Below are positions 1 through 7,499 of a stretch of 19,023 nucleotides of DNA, piece after piece. The position numbers were made by a program, and so were the translations under genes. Numbering within the stretch: the stretch's first letter is position 1; the number at the start of each line of letters is the position of its first letter. The DNA comes from Mariaggregatimicrobium sp964498785 (GTDB lineage: Bacteria > Zhuqueibacterota > Zhuqueibacteria > Thermofontimicrobiales > Thiofontviventaceae), in the NCBI GenBank assembly GCA_964498785.1, contig CAZCJL010000124.1:1-19023 (forward strand), given 5' to 3'. The notes beneath the pieces were generated by a model that had not been told where the DNA came from, searched no databases, and saw only the letters and a list, made by a program, of their open reading frames with translations.

Positions 1-369
1 CCATAAAGGGATTTCACTCCGGAGTGCAGCGCCTTTTATGCGCTGCATTGCAGCCTTCTTTTGGCTGCAATATTTCGCTTGGGAATTTTACAAACCACGG
101 TATGTGAAGGCCAATAATTGCCCTGAAAGGGCAGCATCATTATATCCCCTTCCAGAAAATCTATTTAAAGAATTTTGAAATACGAATAAAGATTAACGAT
201 TTTTGATTTTAGAAGTTTTTGCATAGTGTGGGGCTATCTCAAAGATTGATCTTTTTAACGCAAAATATTTTACCAGACCAGCGCTATCTCTCCTGAATTT
301 GCAAAATACAAGTCCTGAACTTTTGATACAGCCCGCTATTTTCGGGCGTCCCCGCGGGACAGATGAAAT
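1..369. repeat. Hairpin-rich tandem repeat, unit 1
   Basis: This is the first of two tandem units with a 369-bp period. Bases 1-202 are identical to 370-571; after that the copies differ by scattered changes. The unit packs several perfect inverted repeats: the palindrome ACTCCGGAGT; GCAGCGC...GCGCTGC with a 7-nt loop; ATTGCAGCC...GGCTGCAAT with a 7-nt loop; and TGCCCT-GAA-AGGGCA. At the junction to unit 2 there is also GAAATCC...GGATTTC. No credible gene lies here: the open frames are short and follow the repeat. The window opens inside the unit, so the array may continue upstream. Confidence 0.9.
232..333. repeat. Small inverted-repeat element, degenerate copy
   Basis: This about 102-bp stretch closes repeat unit 1. 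Its right end, TTTTGATACAGCC, matches the right end of the 601-711 element exactly. Its left end, GGCTATCTCAAAG, is a mutated version of the partner's GGCTGTATCAAAA. The interior resembles the second copy with small changes. It is best read as a non-coding MITE-like remnant. Confidence 0.5.
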
Positions 370-711
370 CCATAAAGGGATTTCACTCCGGAGTGCAGCG
401 CCTTTTATGCGCTGCATTGCAGCCTTCTTTTGGCTGCAATATTTCGCTTGGGAATTTTACAAACCACGGTATGTGAAGGCCAATAATTGCCCTGAAAGGG
501 CAGCATCATTATATCCCCTTCCAGAAAATCTATTTAAAGAATTTTGAAATACGAATAAAGATTAACGATTTGTGATTTTAGAAGTTGTTGCATGGAGTGG
601 GGCTGTATCAAAAATTGATCTTTTTTACGCAAAATATTTTACCAGACCAGCGATCCCATCGCTATTCCCCATGAACTTGCAAAATACAAATCCTGGACTT
701 TTGATACAGCC
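370..711. repeat. Hairpin-rich tandem repeat, unit 2
   Basis: This is the second unit. It is identical to unit 1 over its first 202 bases, then diverges (first difference at 572 against 203). It carries the same series of short hairpins. Its last third gains about 9 bases relative to unit 1, including the small hairpin AGCGAT-CCC-ATCGCT. The unit ends at TTTTGATACAGCC. The 82-codon open frame across this unit (299-547) overlaps the palindromes and looks spurious. Confidence 0.88.
601..711. repeat. Small inverted-repeat (MITE-like) element
   Basis: The element is bounded by perfect 13-bp inverted repeats: GGCTGTATCAAAA at 601-613 and TTTTGATACAGCC at 699-711. Its 111 bp contain no gene. The ends resemble IS terminal repeats, so a non-autonomous element is the likely reading, although no target duplication could be identified because it sits inside the tandem repeat. 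Confidence 0.6.
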
Positions 712-907
712 AGCACGTTTTAAATTCTGATTGATAAATAAAACACTTGCATATCTGACTATTTTTAATAAATTATTACCTGTCCTATCGCAGACAAGCT
801 GCAATTAAAAATTAACAATGAAAAACTCATAGAATCGATCAGAAAAATATTTTGCCAAAAATGTGCAGAAATTAACCTGTCAGATACTAAAAATACAGAG
901 TATTACT
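712..907. other. Intergenic region before the first gene
   Basis: About 195 AT-rich bases with no gene. A weak sigma70-like pair is visible (TTGCAT at 747-752, TAAATT at 769-774, 16-bp spacer). It is not strong enough to call a promoter with confidence. Confidence 0.4.
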
Positions 908-1843
908 ATGTTCGACAAAAACGTTATCACCTGGCTCCTGCAAGGCGATCTCTCCATCCAATACCAAACGCATCGCGATCTGCTCGGCTCCGCGAAAGTC
1001 GATTTACAGAATTGCATTGAAACCGAAGGCTGGGGCGCGGAATTCCTTTCCCGCCGATTGGAAAATGGTCATTGGGGATACAAATTCTATCAACCCAAAT
1101 GGACGTCCACTCATTATACTCTGCTGGATTTGAAAAATCTGGGAATTGCTCAGAAAAATCCGCTCATTCTCGAAACGCTGAATATGATTTTCGAAACAGA
1201 AAAAGGGCCGGATGGCGGAATCAGACCCATCGGTACGGTTCAAAAAAGCGATGTCTGCATCAACGGGATGCTGCTCAATTATGCCACATATTTTCTGGTT
1301 GATGAGAAAAAATTGGAATCCGTCATCGATTTTCTGCTTTCTCAGCACATGGCAGATGGCGGGTTCAATTGTCAGTCGAATCGAAAAGGAGCGCTGCACA
1401 GTTCGCTACATTCGACCATTTCAGTTGCCGAAGGAATTCTGGAATATGCCCGCAATGGATTTACCTGTCGACTGAAGGAACTACAGCACGCGGAACAGGG
1501 ATGCCGTGAATTCATGTTGCAACATCATTTATTCAAATCCGATAAAACCGGAGAGATTATCGACAAACGAATGACACGGCTGTCGTACCCGTCCCGCTGG
1601 CGATATGACATCCTGCGGGCGCTGGATTATTTCCGCAGCGCCGATGTCGATTACGACCCGCGGATGGAAGCTGCCATCGAAGTCCTTTTAAAAAAGCGCC
1701 GGAAGGACGGATGCTGGACAACGCAGGAAAAACATGTGGGGCAAACGCATTTTGACATGGAAGAGGGCGGAGCAGCAAGTCGCTGGAATACGTTGCGCGC
1801 GTTGAGGGTGTTGAAGTATTATGGAATTGAAAATTCAATGTAG
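908..1843 (+). CDS. Terpenoid-cyclase-fold (prenyltransferase/squalene oxidase repeat-like) protein
   Basis: This is a 311-aa soluble protein built of alpha/alpha-toroid repeats. Repeat-like elements can be seen around 'GHWGYKF...STHYTLLDL', 'DGGFNCQSN...LHSTISVAEGILE' and 'KDGCWTTQ...SRWNTLRALRVL'. These match the Gly/Trp-rich motifs of squalene-cyclase and prenyltransferase-beta repeats. The class II cyclase acid motif DxDD is absent, so cyclase catalysis is not supported and the substrate is unknown. ATG at 908 was chosen because MFDKNVITWLLQGD begins the fold; an upstream GTG at 863 would add 15 unlikely residues. There is no signal peptide. It precedes a paralogue by 10 bp, so the two are probably co-transcribed. 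Some relatives carry misleading 'nitrogen fixation' names in databases. Confidence 0.75.
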   Translation: MFDKNVITWLLQGDLSIQYQTHRDLLGSAKVDLQNCIETEGWGAEFLSRRLENGHWGYKFYQPKWTSTHYTLLDLKNLGIAQKNPLILETLNMIFETEKGPDGGIRPIGTVQKSDVCINGMLLNYATYFLVDEKKLESVIDFLLSQHMADGGFNCQSNRKGALHSSLHSTISVAEGILEYARNGFTCRLKELQHAEQGCREFMLQHHLFKSDKTGEIIDKRMTRLSYPSRWRYDILRALDYFRSADVDYDPRMEAAIEVLLKKRRKDGCWTTQEKHVGQTHFDMEEGGAASRWNTLRALRVLKYYGIENSM

Positions 1844-1853
1844 GATTAATAAG

Positions 1854-2852
1854 ATGAATTCAAACAGTTGGAAATCCAATCTCAAAGCAGATCCCATCCC
1901 CTGGTTACTAGAAAGTAATCCCTGGACACGCTACCGCACGCTTATCGACCTGCTCGATTTGCCGGCAGATGATTCCGAAGTAATTGAAGCGAAGAAAGAA
2001 CTACTGGCAGATGAGCGAATTAAGAACCTGATTTCTGATGCAGCCGACTGGTTCCCGGAGCCATTTACCCGGCATAATAATCCCAAAATGTCGCATTATA
2101 AGCTGCGAATGCTGGCTGATTTTGGATTGAAAATCAAAGATTCGGGAATTAAGGGTATTGTGCATAAAGCGAGTGAACATCGCGAAGACGGGCTGTTCGC
2201 GATGAAGCAGGAATTGCCTCAAAAGGGAAAGGGATTTTCAACGCCTTCTCCAGACTGCGACGAGTGGCACGCATTGCCATGTGATTCGCCGCTCATCACT
2301 TATGTGTTTCTGTCTCTAGGATATAAAACTCCTGCAGTCATGCAAACCGTTGATCTGATAAAAGAAAAATGGAACAGCACACAGGGCTGGTTCTGTCATT
2401 TCTTCTTTGTCGAAAGCATGTTCAAAAAACTGCAAATCGGATGTCCCATGGCAGGATTGATAGCGCTGGAAATGTTTTCTCAGATACCGGAGCTCAGGGA
2501 ATCAGAATACGCGAGAAATGCTTTTGAAACCATTCGATTCCACAGGGATTATGGGAAAAGCATTTACTATTTTGGCCGATCAAAGAAATTCCGAACCCTT
2601 AAATATCCCTTTGTCTGGTACAATGCACTTTATCTGGCAGAAGTACTCACACGTTTCGAATTTCTAAAAAATGATATTCTCGTCCGGGAATTAATCGATT
2701 GGATTCAGGAGTCACAAAATGAAGAAGGAAAATTCAAGCCGACGTCGATGTTTATGATCCATAAGGGCTGGGATTTTGCCAACAAGAAAGAAGCCTCTCC
2801 CTGGATTACCTATCTGTGCTGCAACATTTTGAAAAAATATTGCAATGCATAA
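1854..2852 (+). CDS. Second terpenoid-cyclase-fold protein, paralogue of the preceding gene
   Basis: This is a 332-aa protein of the same fold family. Its opening 'PWLLESNPWTRYRTLIDLL' parallels the start of the upstream protein ('TWLLQGDLSIQYQTHRDLL'). Repeat-like segments follow at 'MSHYKLRMLADFGL', 'CDSPLITYVFLSLGY', 'TQGWFCHFF' and 'EGKFKPTSMF...ASPWITYLCCNILKKY'. No DxDD motif is present. ATG 1854 is preferred: an AGGA sequence lies 8 nt upstream, overlapping the stop of the first gene. An earlier ATG at 1821 would overlap that gene by 23 nt. Tandem paralogues suggest a heteromer or two related steps, but this is inference. Sequence similarity between the two is low outside the N-terminus. 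Confidence 0.72.
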   Translation: MNSNSWKSNLKADPIPWLLESNPWTRYRTLIDLLDLPADDSEVIEAKKELLADERIKNLISDAADWFPEPFTRHNNPKMSHYKLRMLADFGLKIKDSGIKGIVHKASEHREDGLFAMKQELPQKGKGFSTPSPDCDEWHALPCDSPLITYVFLSLGYKTPAVMQTVDLIKEKWNSTQGWFCHFFFVESMFKKLQIGCPMAGLIALEMFSQIPELRESEYARNAFETIRFHRDYGKSIYYFGRSKKFRTLKYPFVWYNALYLAEVLTRFEFLKNDILVRELIDWIQESQNEEGKFKPTSMFMIHKGWDFANKKEASPWITYLCCNILKKYCNA

Positions 2853-2923
2853 ACATTATCACTCCGATGTTAAAATAATTGTAACATTGGCTATTTATTA
2901 TGAAAGATTGAGGAATTTTTAAT

Positions 2924-3703
2924 ATGACCAACCACATCGAACAATCCATTGCCGATTCTTTGGAAGTCGAAAAACATCTGCTTCCATACATGCCTTATCT
3001 GCTTCAGGATATGTGGGTTTTGGGCAGTTCTGAAGATCACATTTTTGAAGCACTCCGGGATTTAAATCTCCCGCCGGATCGAACGACAGTGCTGGATCTG
3101 GGCTGCGGAAAAGGGGGAGTTTCGGTGCAGCTTGCAGAAAAATGCGGATTAAAAGTCACCGGCGTGGATGTTATGGATGTTTTTCTGGATGACGCCCGGA
3201 CAAAGGCGGAGGAGCATCATGTTTCGCACTTGTGCCAGTTCATCAATCAGGATATCCATGAATTTGTTTCAGATGACCATCATTTCGATGTCGTTATTCT
3301 GGCCTCGCTTGGCGGGATTTTAGGTGATCTCAATCAAACCGTCTCCAGATTGCGAAATCAGGTGCGAACAGGCGGCTATTTACTGATTGATGACGGCTAT
3401 CTGCGCGATAAAAATTCTCTCGACCGTAAAGGGTACGACCATTACCGAAATCATCAGAATACCATTAACGAATTGACGATGTATAATGACAAGATCATCC
3501 GGGAAATAAGCACCACTGAATTTAGTTTGAAAATTAATGATGAATATATTTCTTTGATCCGCAAACGAGGCGCTGAATTAATCAAAAAGCATTCTGAATT
3601 AAAGGACGATATCACAACCTATATTCGACTTCAGGAAGAAGAATGCGATGTCATCGAAACCGAGATCGAGGGGACGCTGTGGCTAATTCAAAAATCGGAA
3701 TGA
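2924..3703 (+). CDS. Class I SAM-dependent methyltransferase
   Basis: This is a 259-aa protein with a Rossmann methyltransferase core. Motif I is 'VLDLGCGKGG' (residues 56-65), followed by 'VTGVDVMDVFLDDAR' and a motif-II-like 'FDVVILASLGGI'. The roughly 50-residue N-terminal extension is rich in hydrophobic and acidic residues, and the C-terminal third is helical and charged. It would transfer a methyl group from SAM; the acceptor cannot be read from sequence. GAGGA lies upstream of the ATG. It follows the two toroid proteins after 71 bp and is closed by a perfect hairpin, so it probably ends the first transcription unit. Confidence 0.85.
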   Translation: MTNHIEQSIADSLEVEKHLLPYMPYLLQDMWVLGSSEDHIFEALRDLNLPPDRTTVLDLGCGKGGVSVQLAEKCGLKVTGVDVMDVFLDDARTKAEEHHVSHLCQFINQDIHEFVSDDHHFDVVILASLGGILGDLNQTVSRLRNQVRTGGYLLIDDGYLRDKNSLDRKGYDHYRNHQNTINELTMYNDKIIREISTTEFSLKINDEYISLIRKRGAELIKKHSELKDDITTYIRLQEEECDVIETEIEGTLWLIQKSE

Positions 3704-3708
3704 TCTCG

Positions 3709-3741
3709 AGATTTCCGAAATCTTCAAGATTTCGGAAATCT
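3709..3741. terminator. Perfect 15-bp hairpin after the methyltransferase
   Basis: AGATTTCCGAAATCT (3709-3723) and its exact reverse complement (3727-3741) flank a 3-nt loop, starting 6 bp after the stop codon. Position suggests transcription termination or 3'-end protection. No T-tract follows, so an intrinsic terminator is not proven. Confidence 0.5.
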
Positions 3742-3772
3742 GATCAGCTTTAATGTCAGGATAAAAATCGAA

Positions 3773-4141
3773 ATGACTATTAAAATGATCGCCGCAGGAC
3801 TACTTTTTCTTATCTCAATTGCAACAGGGATTTGGCTCAGCAAAACTGGCAGACCGCTGAATGCCTGGCTTTTCAATATTCATAAATTAATAAGCCTGGC
3901 AACAGTAATATTAGCAGGACTGGCGATTTACGAACTATCGAAAACTGTCGCCATGGACGTAAAGGTTGTAGTGATCATTGTTAGTCTGGTCATCGTTTTT
4001 CTGATAGTATTTATAACAGGCGCTTTGCTCAGTTTTGAAAAACCGCAACCTGGTTTTGTACTCATACTTCACAAAATTTTTCCTGTCGTGATTCTCATAT
4101 TTTCGATTGCGCTGGGTTATCTTTTTAAGCAAAAAATCTGA
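3773..4141 (+). CDS. Small four-helix membrane protein
   Basis: This is a 122-aa hydrophobic protein with four predicted transmembrane helices (about residues 5-22, 35-53, 63-86 and 98-118). Two helices begin with His-Lys pairs: 'NIHKLISLATVILAG' and 'ILHKIFPVVILIFSIA'. This arrangement recalls small b-type-cytochrome-like membrane proteins, where such histidines bind heme, but assignment is tentative. AGGA precedes the ATG. It is separated from the next membrane protein gene by 21 bp, so the two are likely co-transcribed. I do not recognise a specific family. Confidence 0.65.
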   Translation: MTIKMIAAGLLFLISIATGIWLSKTGRPLNAWLFNIHKLISLATVILAGLAIYELSKTVAMDVKVVVIIVSLVIVFLIVFITGALLSFEKPQPGFVLILHKIFPVVILIFSIALGYLFKQKI

Positions 4142-4162
4142 AATAATACTGAAGGAGTCTAA

Positions 4163-4534
4163 ATGAAAAAACCTAAAAATATTGTCACGTTCAGCCTCGG
4201 ATTGCTCCTGTTTCTTGTCAGTCTTTTACTTTTTATTTCGTCACATCATTTTCCCCTTCTCATCCCTTTTCTTATCGGACTTTCACTGATTTATATCGGT
4301 ATCTATCCTGGTCGTATATCACTCCTTGTGTTTGGACATGTTCTTGTTGTGGTGGGTTGTTTTCTGCTGACCTGGGGTATTTATTTGCTTCCCCATTCCA
4401 AGCCGATATTTGTTCACATTGCCGGACGTCCGTTGTTTTGGGGATTGATTTCCATTTTTGGCGGGATTTGCACAATCTATCATGGATTCTGCCGCTGCAT
4501 TTCATCAAACGCAAAATCATCATATTCGAAATAA
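4163..4534 (+). CDS. Small hydrophobic membrane protein
   Basis: This is a 123-aa protein with three to four hydrophobic helices (about residues 8-28, 32-49, 53-75 and 88-106) and a short Cys/Ser/Lys tail ('CRCISSNAKSSYSK'). A strong ribosome binding site (GAAGGAG) lies 5 nt before the ATG. No motif identifies a function. It lies between another membrane protein and a channel-like gene, so a membrane-related transcription unit is plausible. Confidence 0.6.
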   Translation: MKKPKNIVTFSLGLLLFLVSLLLFISSHHFPLLIPFLIGLSLIYIGIYPGRISLLVFGHVLVVVGCFLLTWGIYLLPHSKPIFVHIAGRPLFWGLISIFGGICTIYHGFCRCISSNAKSSYSK

Positions 4535-4578
4535 ATTCAGTTATGAATGGGCGATTGAATTTTTTATGAAAGGATGGT

Positions 4579-5313
4579 ATGAATTTTACTGATGAAGAAA
4601 TCGTTAAAATGCCGCAACAAAATGGTTTTCGTCTGCGCGGCACGGAAATGACGAGATTGGAAACATTCATGGATGCGGCTTTTGCATTTGCCACGACAAT
4701 GCTCGTTATTTCCGGCGGCGAAATACCAAAGAATTATCCGGAAATGATTCTCGCACTCAAAGATATTCCTTCATTCATTGCCAGCTTTTTGATTATCATG
4801 CTTTTCTGGGCAGGACACCGTGCATGGAGCAGACGGTATGGACTGGAAGACCGAACTACTCTCTTGATCAGTATCAGTCTGATTTTCGTACTGCTGGTCT
4901 ACATTTATCCGCTTCGTTTAATGTTTTCCACACTTTTTAATTTTCTCAGCAATGGCTGGCTGCCGACGCGATTCGAACTGAAAAGTCGACACGAGTTGAT
5001 TGGACTGTTCATTATTTACGGGTTTGGGCTTTCGGCAATGGGCGGACTAATGGCGCTGCTCTATTGGCGGGCAAAGTCCGCCAGTGAAGCGCTCAAATTG
5101 AATCCACTGGAAATCATTAAAACAAATCTGGAAATTACCTCTTATTTAGTCGTCTCTTTAACCGGATTAACTTCTGCGGTTTACGCCTGGTTGATGCCGC
5201 CGAACTTAGATTTGCTTGGCGGATTTTTGTACATGACTTTACCTGTTACGATACCAGTGGTAGAAGCACGTTATAAAAGAAAGGAAAAAAAATTACAAAA
5301 AGGCATAACCTGA
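4579..5313 (+). CDS. TMEM175-family (DUF1211) potassium channel-like protein
   Basis: This is a 244-aa membrane protein. Residues 26-44 read 'RLETFMDAAFAFATTMLVI', which aligns with the family signature R-x-E-x-F-S-D-x-V-F-A-I-A-x-T-L-L in the first helix; here the Ser is Met. About six hydrophobic segments follow. Bacterial members of this family form tetrameric potassium-selective channels whose filter is built from the first helix. The start has GAAAGGA upstream. The gene follows the two small membrane proteins closely and ends 6 bp inside the dispersed repeat, so the repeat may have inserted at its 3' end. The divergent motif leaves actual ion selectivity open. Confidence 0.75.
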   Translation: MNFTDEEIVKMPQQNGFRLRGTEMTRLETFMDAAFAFATTMLVISGGEIPKNYPEMILALKDIPSFIASFLIIMLFWAGHRAWSRRYGLEDRTTLLISISLIFVLLVYIYPLRLMFSTLFNFLSNGWLPTRFELKSRHELIGLFIIYGFGLSAMGGLMALLYWRAKSASEALKLNPLEIIKTNLEITSYLVVSLTGLTSAVYAWLMPPNLDLLGGFLYMTLPVTIPVVEARYKRKEKKLQKGIT

Positions 5314-5485
5314 AAAATTCATAGCCACAGAGGCTCAGAGTACACAGAGTATTTATTTCCAAAACGTTACGCAAACAATAGCAACTCGAATTTTTCTTAA
5401 CGCAGATTGAAAAATAATATGCACGCACGTTGCTGTTTCTCTGTGACCTCTGTGCTTCTGTGGCACGTTTTGTGAATAATGCAGG
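5308..5485. repeat. Dispersed 178-bp repeat, copy A
   Basis: This is highly similar to 15545-15722 over its whole length, in the same orientation. The ends form long imperfect inverted repeats: 5324-5349 pairs with 5439-5464 at 22 of 26 positions, with GCCACAGA and CACAGAG blocks. No gene lies within. The left edge overlaps the end of the channel gene. It resembles abundant hairpin-type intergenic elements rather than a coding IS. Confidence 0.85.
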
Positions 5486-5669
5486 ATAAATAATGATTTT
5501 GAAAAATGATACCTTTAATAAAATGAATTATGGATTCTTAAAATTTCAAAGTTAAGTTACTAATATTAAAATTAAGTGGACGCATGACAAAAATATTTAT
5601 GATCGGTAAATGATTAGCTCGGATGTGGAAAAGCTATCCGTAGCACAAAATTAATGTGAGGGAAGGCAC
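5486..5669. other. Intergenic region with a bulged hairpin
   Basis: AT-rich and non-coding. A stem (GCTCGGAT with ATCCGTAGC, one bulged T) lies at about 5615-5645, shortly before the ribosome binding site GGGAAGG of the next gene. I see no known riboswitch fold. Confidence 0.35.
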
Positions 5670-6497
5670 ATGATAGAAAATGAATCAACAAAAACAGCCA
5701 TAAAACTGGATTTGCTCAGTATCATTTCGATTGCTGTCATTGCTTATGTCATTCAGAATGTACTTCATGAATTTATTGGTCATGGCGGAGCGACCATTCT
5801 TGTTGGCGGCAAGTTAGTTTCGCTGACCACAGCCTATTTGCAAAGTAACCTCGAACCTGTCAGCTCGTTGGGCCGGCGGATTGTCGCTGCCGCAGGGCCG
5901 ATAGTCAATACAGTCGCAGGTATATTATTCTGGATCATCCTGAAAAAGCAGTATCATAAAAAAAACAGTCTGACATTCTTTCTCTGGTTATCAATGAGTG
6001 TCAACTTATTTACCGGTTTGGGTTATTTCCTTTTTTCAGGAGTATCAGGAATCGGGGACTGGATCACTGTTCTTCATGGTTTTCAAAATATCCGGATCTG
6101 GCGAATTTTTATGATTATTTCCGGTATATTGCTTTACATGCTGGCGATCTGGATTTCACTGCGGGAATTAAATTTATTTATCGGCTCAGATGAACCGCAT
6201 CGGAGCAAACGGGCGTTAAAATTGTCGCTGATTCCCTATTTATTCGGAAGTTTTTTAACAACAATCGGCGCTCTGTTCAACCCGGAATCAATGCTATTTG
6301 TTATTACGTCGGCAGCATCTACTTTTGGCGGGACCTCAGCGTTAGCGTGGATGACGCAATTATATTCAACCAGTTGGTTCTCCAGAATTGATAATCAACC
6401 AATAACCATAACCCGTAATTGGTACTGGATCGTTTCCGCGGCAATACTGCTTTTTATGCACGTATTTATTCTCGGTCCGGGGATAATGTTTCTATAA
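5670..6497 (+). CDS. Polytopic membrane protein with HExxxH motif, M50-like metalloprotease candidate
   Basis: This is a 275-aa protein with six to seven hydrophobic helices. Near the end of the first helix is 'LHEFIGHGG', followed by 'AAGPIVNTVAGI' and later 'SGIGDWITVLHG'. The order (His-Glu motif, A-G-P-x-x-N, then a Gly-Asp segment in a later helix) resembles site-2-protease (M50) intramembrane metalloproteases. In those the His-Glu motif binds zinc and a later Asp is the third ligand. The spacing is HExxxH, one residue longer than HExxH, so catalysis is uncertain. GGGAAGG precedes the ATG. No substrate is suggested by its neighbours. Confidence 0.6.
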   Translation: MIENESTKTAIKLDLLSIISIAVIAYVIQNVLHEFIGHGGATILVGGKLVSLTTAYLQSNLEPVSSLGRRIVAAAGPIVNTVAGILFWIILKKQYHKKNSLTFFLWLSMSVNLFTGLGYFLFSGVSGIGDWITVLHGFQNIRIWRIFMIISGILLYMLAIWISLRELNLFIGSDEPHRSKRALKLSLIPYLFGSFLTTIGALFNPESMLFVITSAASTFGGTSALAWMTQLYSTSWFSRIDNQPITITRNWYWIVSAAILLFMHVFILGPGIMFL

Positions 6498-6537
6498 TAC
6501 AATCAGAAGAAAATATCAGCATGAATTTAAGATAATA

Positions 6538-6873
6538 ATGAATAAAAAAAATTTGATGTACCTGATTGTCGCACTCTTGCTCAATTTTGCATGTAGTCCG
6601 TCCATTAAGAATTACGAGCCGGATAATAATTCCCAGGGGAAACCTGATGTGCAATTAAGAGATGAGAATTTTATGCGTATTGAGAAATTATTGGATCGAT
6701 TTGTCAATGAACAAAAAATACCGGGTCTGCAGCTTGCGATTTCATTTTCGGATTCAACTTCATGGGCAATAACTCGCGGGACATTAAAGAGATTCAGCAA
6801 ATTATTAGGTGAGGAGTATTGTGAATACAAAAAGAGGGTGCCGAGATTCATCCCCCTTCGATTTAAAAGATAA
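6538..6873 (+). pseudogene. Truncated beta-lactamase-fold serine hydrolase (N-terminal fragment 1)
   Basis: The 111-codon frame starts with an export signal (hydrophobic residues 6-18 then Cys19, a poor lipobox). It continues with 'RIEKLLDRFVNEQKIPGLQLAISF...WAITRGT', the usual opening of class C beta-lactamase-like serine hydrolases. Homology stops after 'RGT', before the SxxK active site, and a short unrelated basic tail follows. Full family members run to 350-500 aa, so most of the gene is missing and it cannot be catalytic. There is no clear ribosome binding site. A flavodoxin gene follows 21 bp downstream. A similar fragment lies at 10295-10555. Confidence 0.7.
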
Positions 6874-6894
6874 TAATTAGTGAGGTACATTTAC

Positions 6895-7386
6895 ATGAAA
6901 GCGCTTATTGTTTATGATTCATATTTTGGAAATACTGAAGCAATTGCCAGCGCAATTGGCAATGAACTCAATTCTGAATTGGATGTGAACATACAACGGG
7001 CAGCCGAGGTACAACCAGCCCAATTGAGCAACGTCAAATTACTGATTGTTGGTTCTCCGACGCGGCAATTTAAAGCGTCAGCAGCAATAACCCACTTTTT
7101 GAAACGTATTCCCGAAAATGGTCTGAAAAATGTCGCTGCTGCGGCGTTTGATACCAGAATTTCGACCAATGACATCGATGCCCGGTTCTTGCGTTGGATG
7201 ATAAATTTATTTGGATATGCAGCAGAGCCGATCTCTGATCGACTTAAGAAAAAAGGCGCTGAAATAATATCCGAACCGGAAGGATTTTTCGTAGAGGACA
7301 CAGAAGGTCCGTTGAAAGAGGGTGAACTTGAACGCGCGATTTATTGGGCGAATCAGATTGTCATTCAATTATCTTCGCTGAGTTGA
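6895..7386 (+). CDS. Flavodoxin-family protein
   Basis: This is a 163-aa protein starting 'MKALIVYDSYFGNTEAIA', the flavodoxin phosphate-binding loop for FMN (here S-Y-F-G-N-T, residues 9-14). 'LLIVGSPTRQFKASAAITHFLKRI' corresponds to the second FMN loop region. Such proteins shuttle electrons or act as FMN-dependent quinone or other reductases in the cytoplasm. ATG 6895 was chosen over GTG 6880 because the fold's first strand begins at residue 2 and TGAGG sits at a suitable distance. It stands beside a hydrolase remnant, so its partner is not evident. It could donate electrons to the FAD oxidoreductase downstream, but nothing shows this. Confidence 0.85.
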   Translation: MKALIVYDSYFGNTEAIASAIGNELNSELDVNIQRAAEVQPAQLSNVKLLIVGSPTRQFKASAAITHFLKRIPENGLKNVAAAAFDTRISTNDIDARFLRWMINLFGYAAEPISDRLKKKGAEIISEPEGFFVEDTEGPLKEGELERAIYWANQIVIQLSSLS

Positions 7387-7499
7387 ATTATATTTGAGAT
7401 TGAATGAAACAACTAAAATACATTTCCGTTAAAAAGCGATAACAATAAAGAGCCGATTGTCAGATTTTGGAAATGAAATAACAAAAAGGAGAATTCAAA

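Noticed and set aside
299..547. Open frame of 82 codons across the tandem repeat
   Set aside because: It follows the hairpins of the repeat; there is no ribosome binding site and no protein-like motif, so it is considered spurious.
1..711. CRISPR array
   Set aside because: The period is 369 bp, the repeated part is 202 bp long, and there are no short repeats with unique spacers.
908..2852. Nitrogen fixation role for the toroid proteins
   Set aside because: Relatives sometimes carry such names, but neither protein has a P-loop or Fe-S Cys ligands of NifH; the fold signals are terpenoid-cyclase-like.
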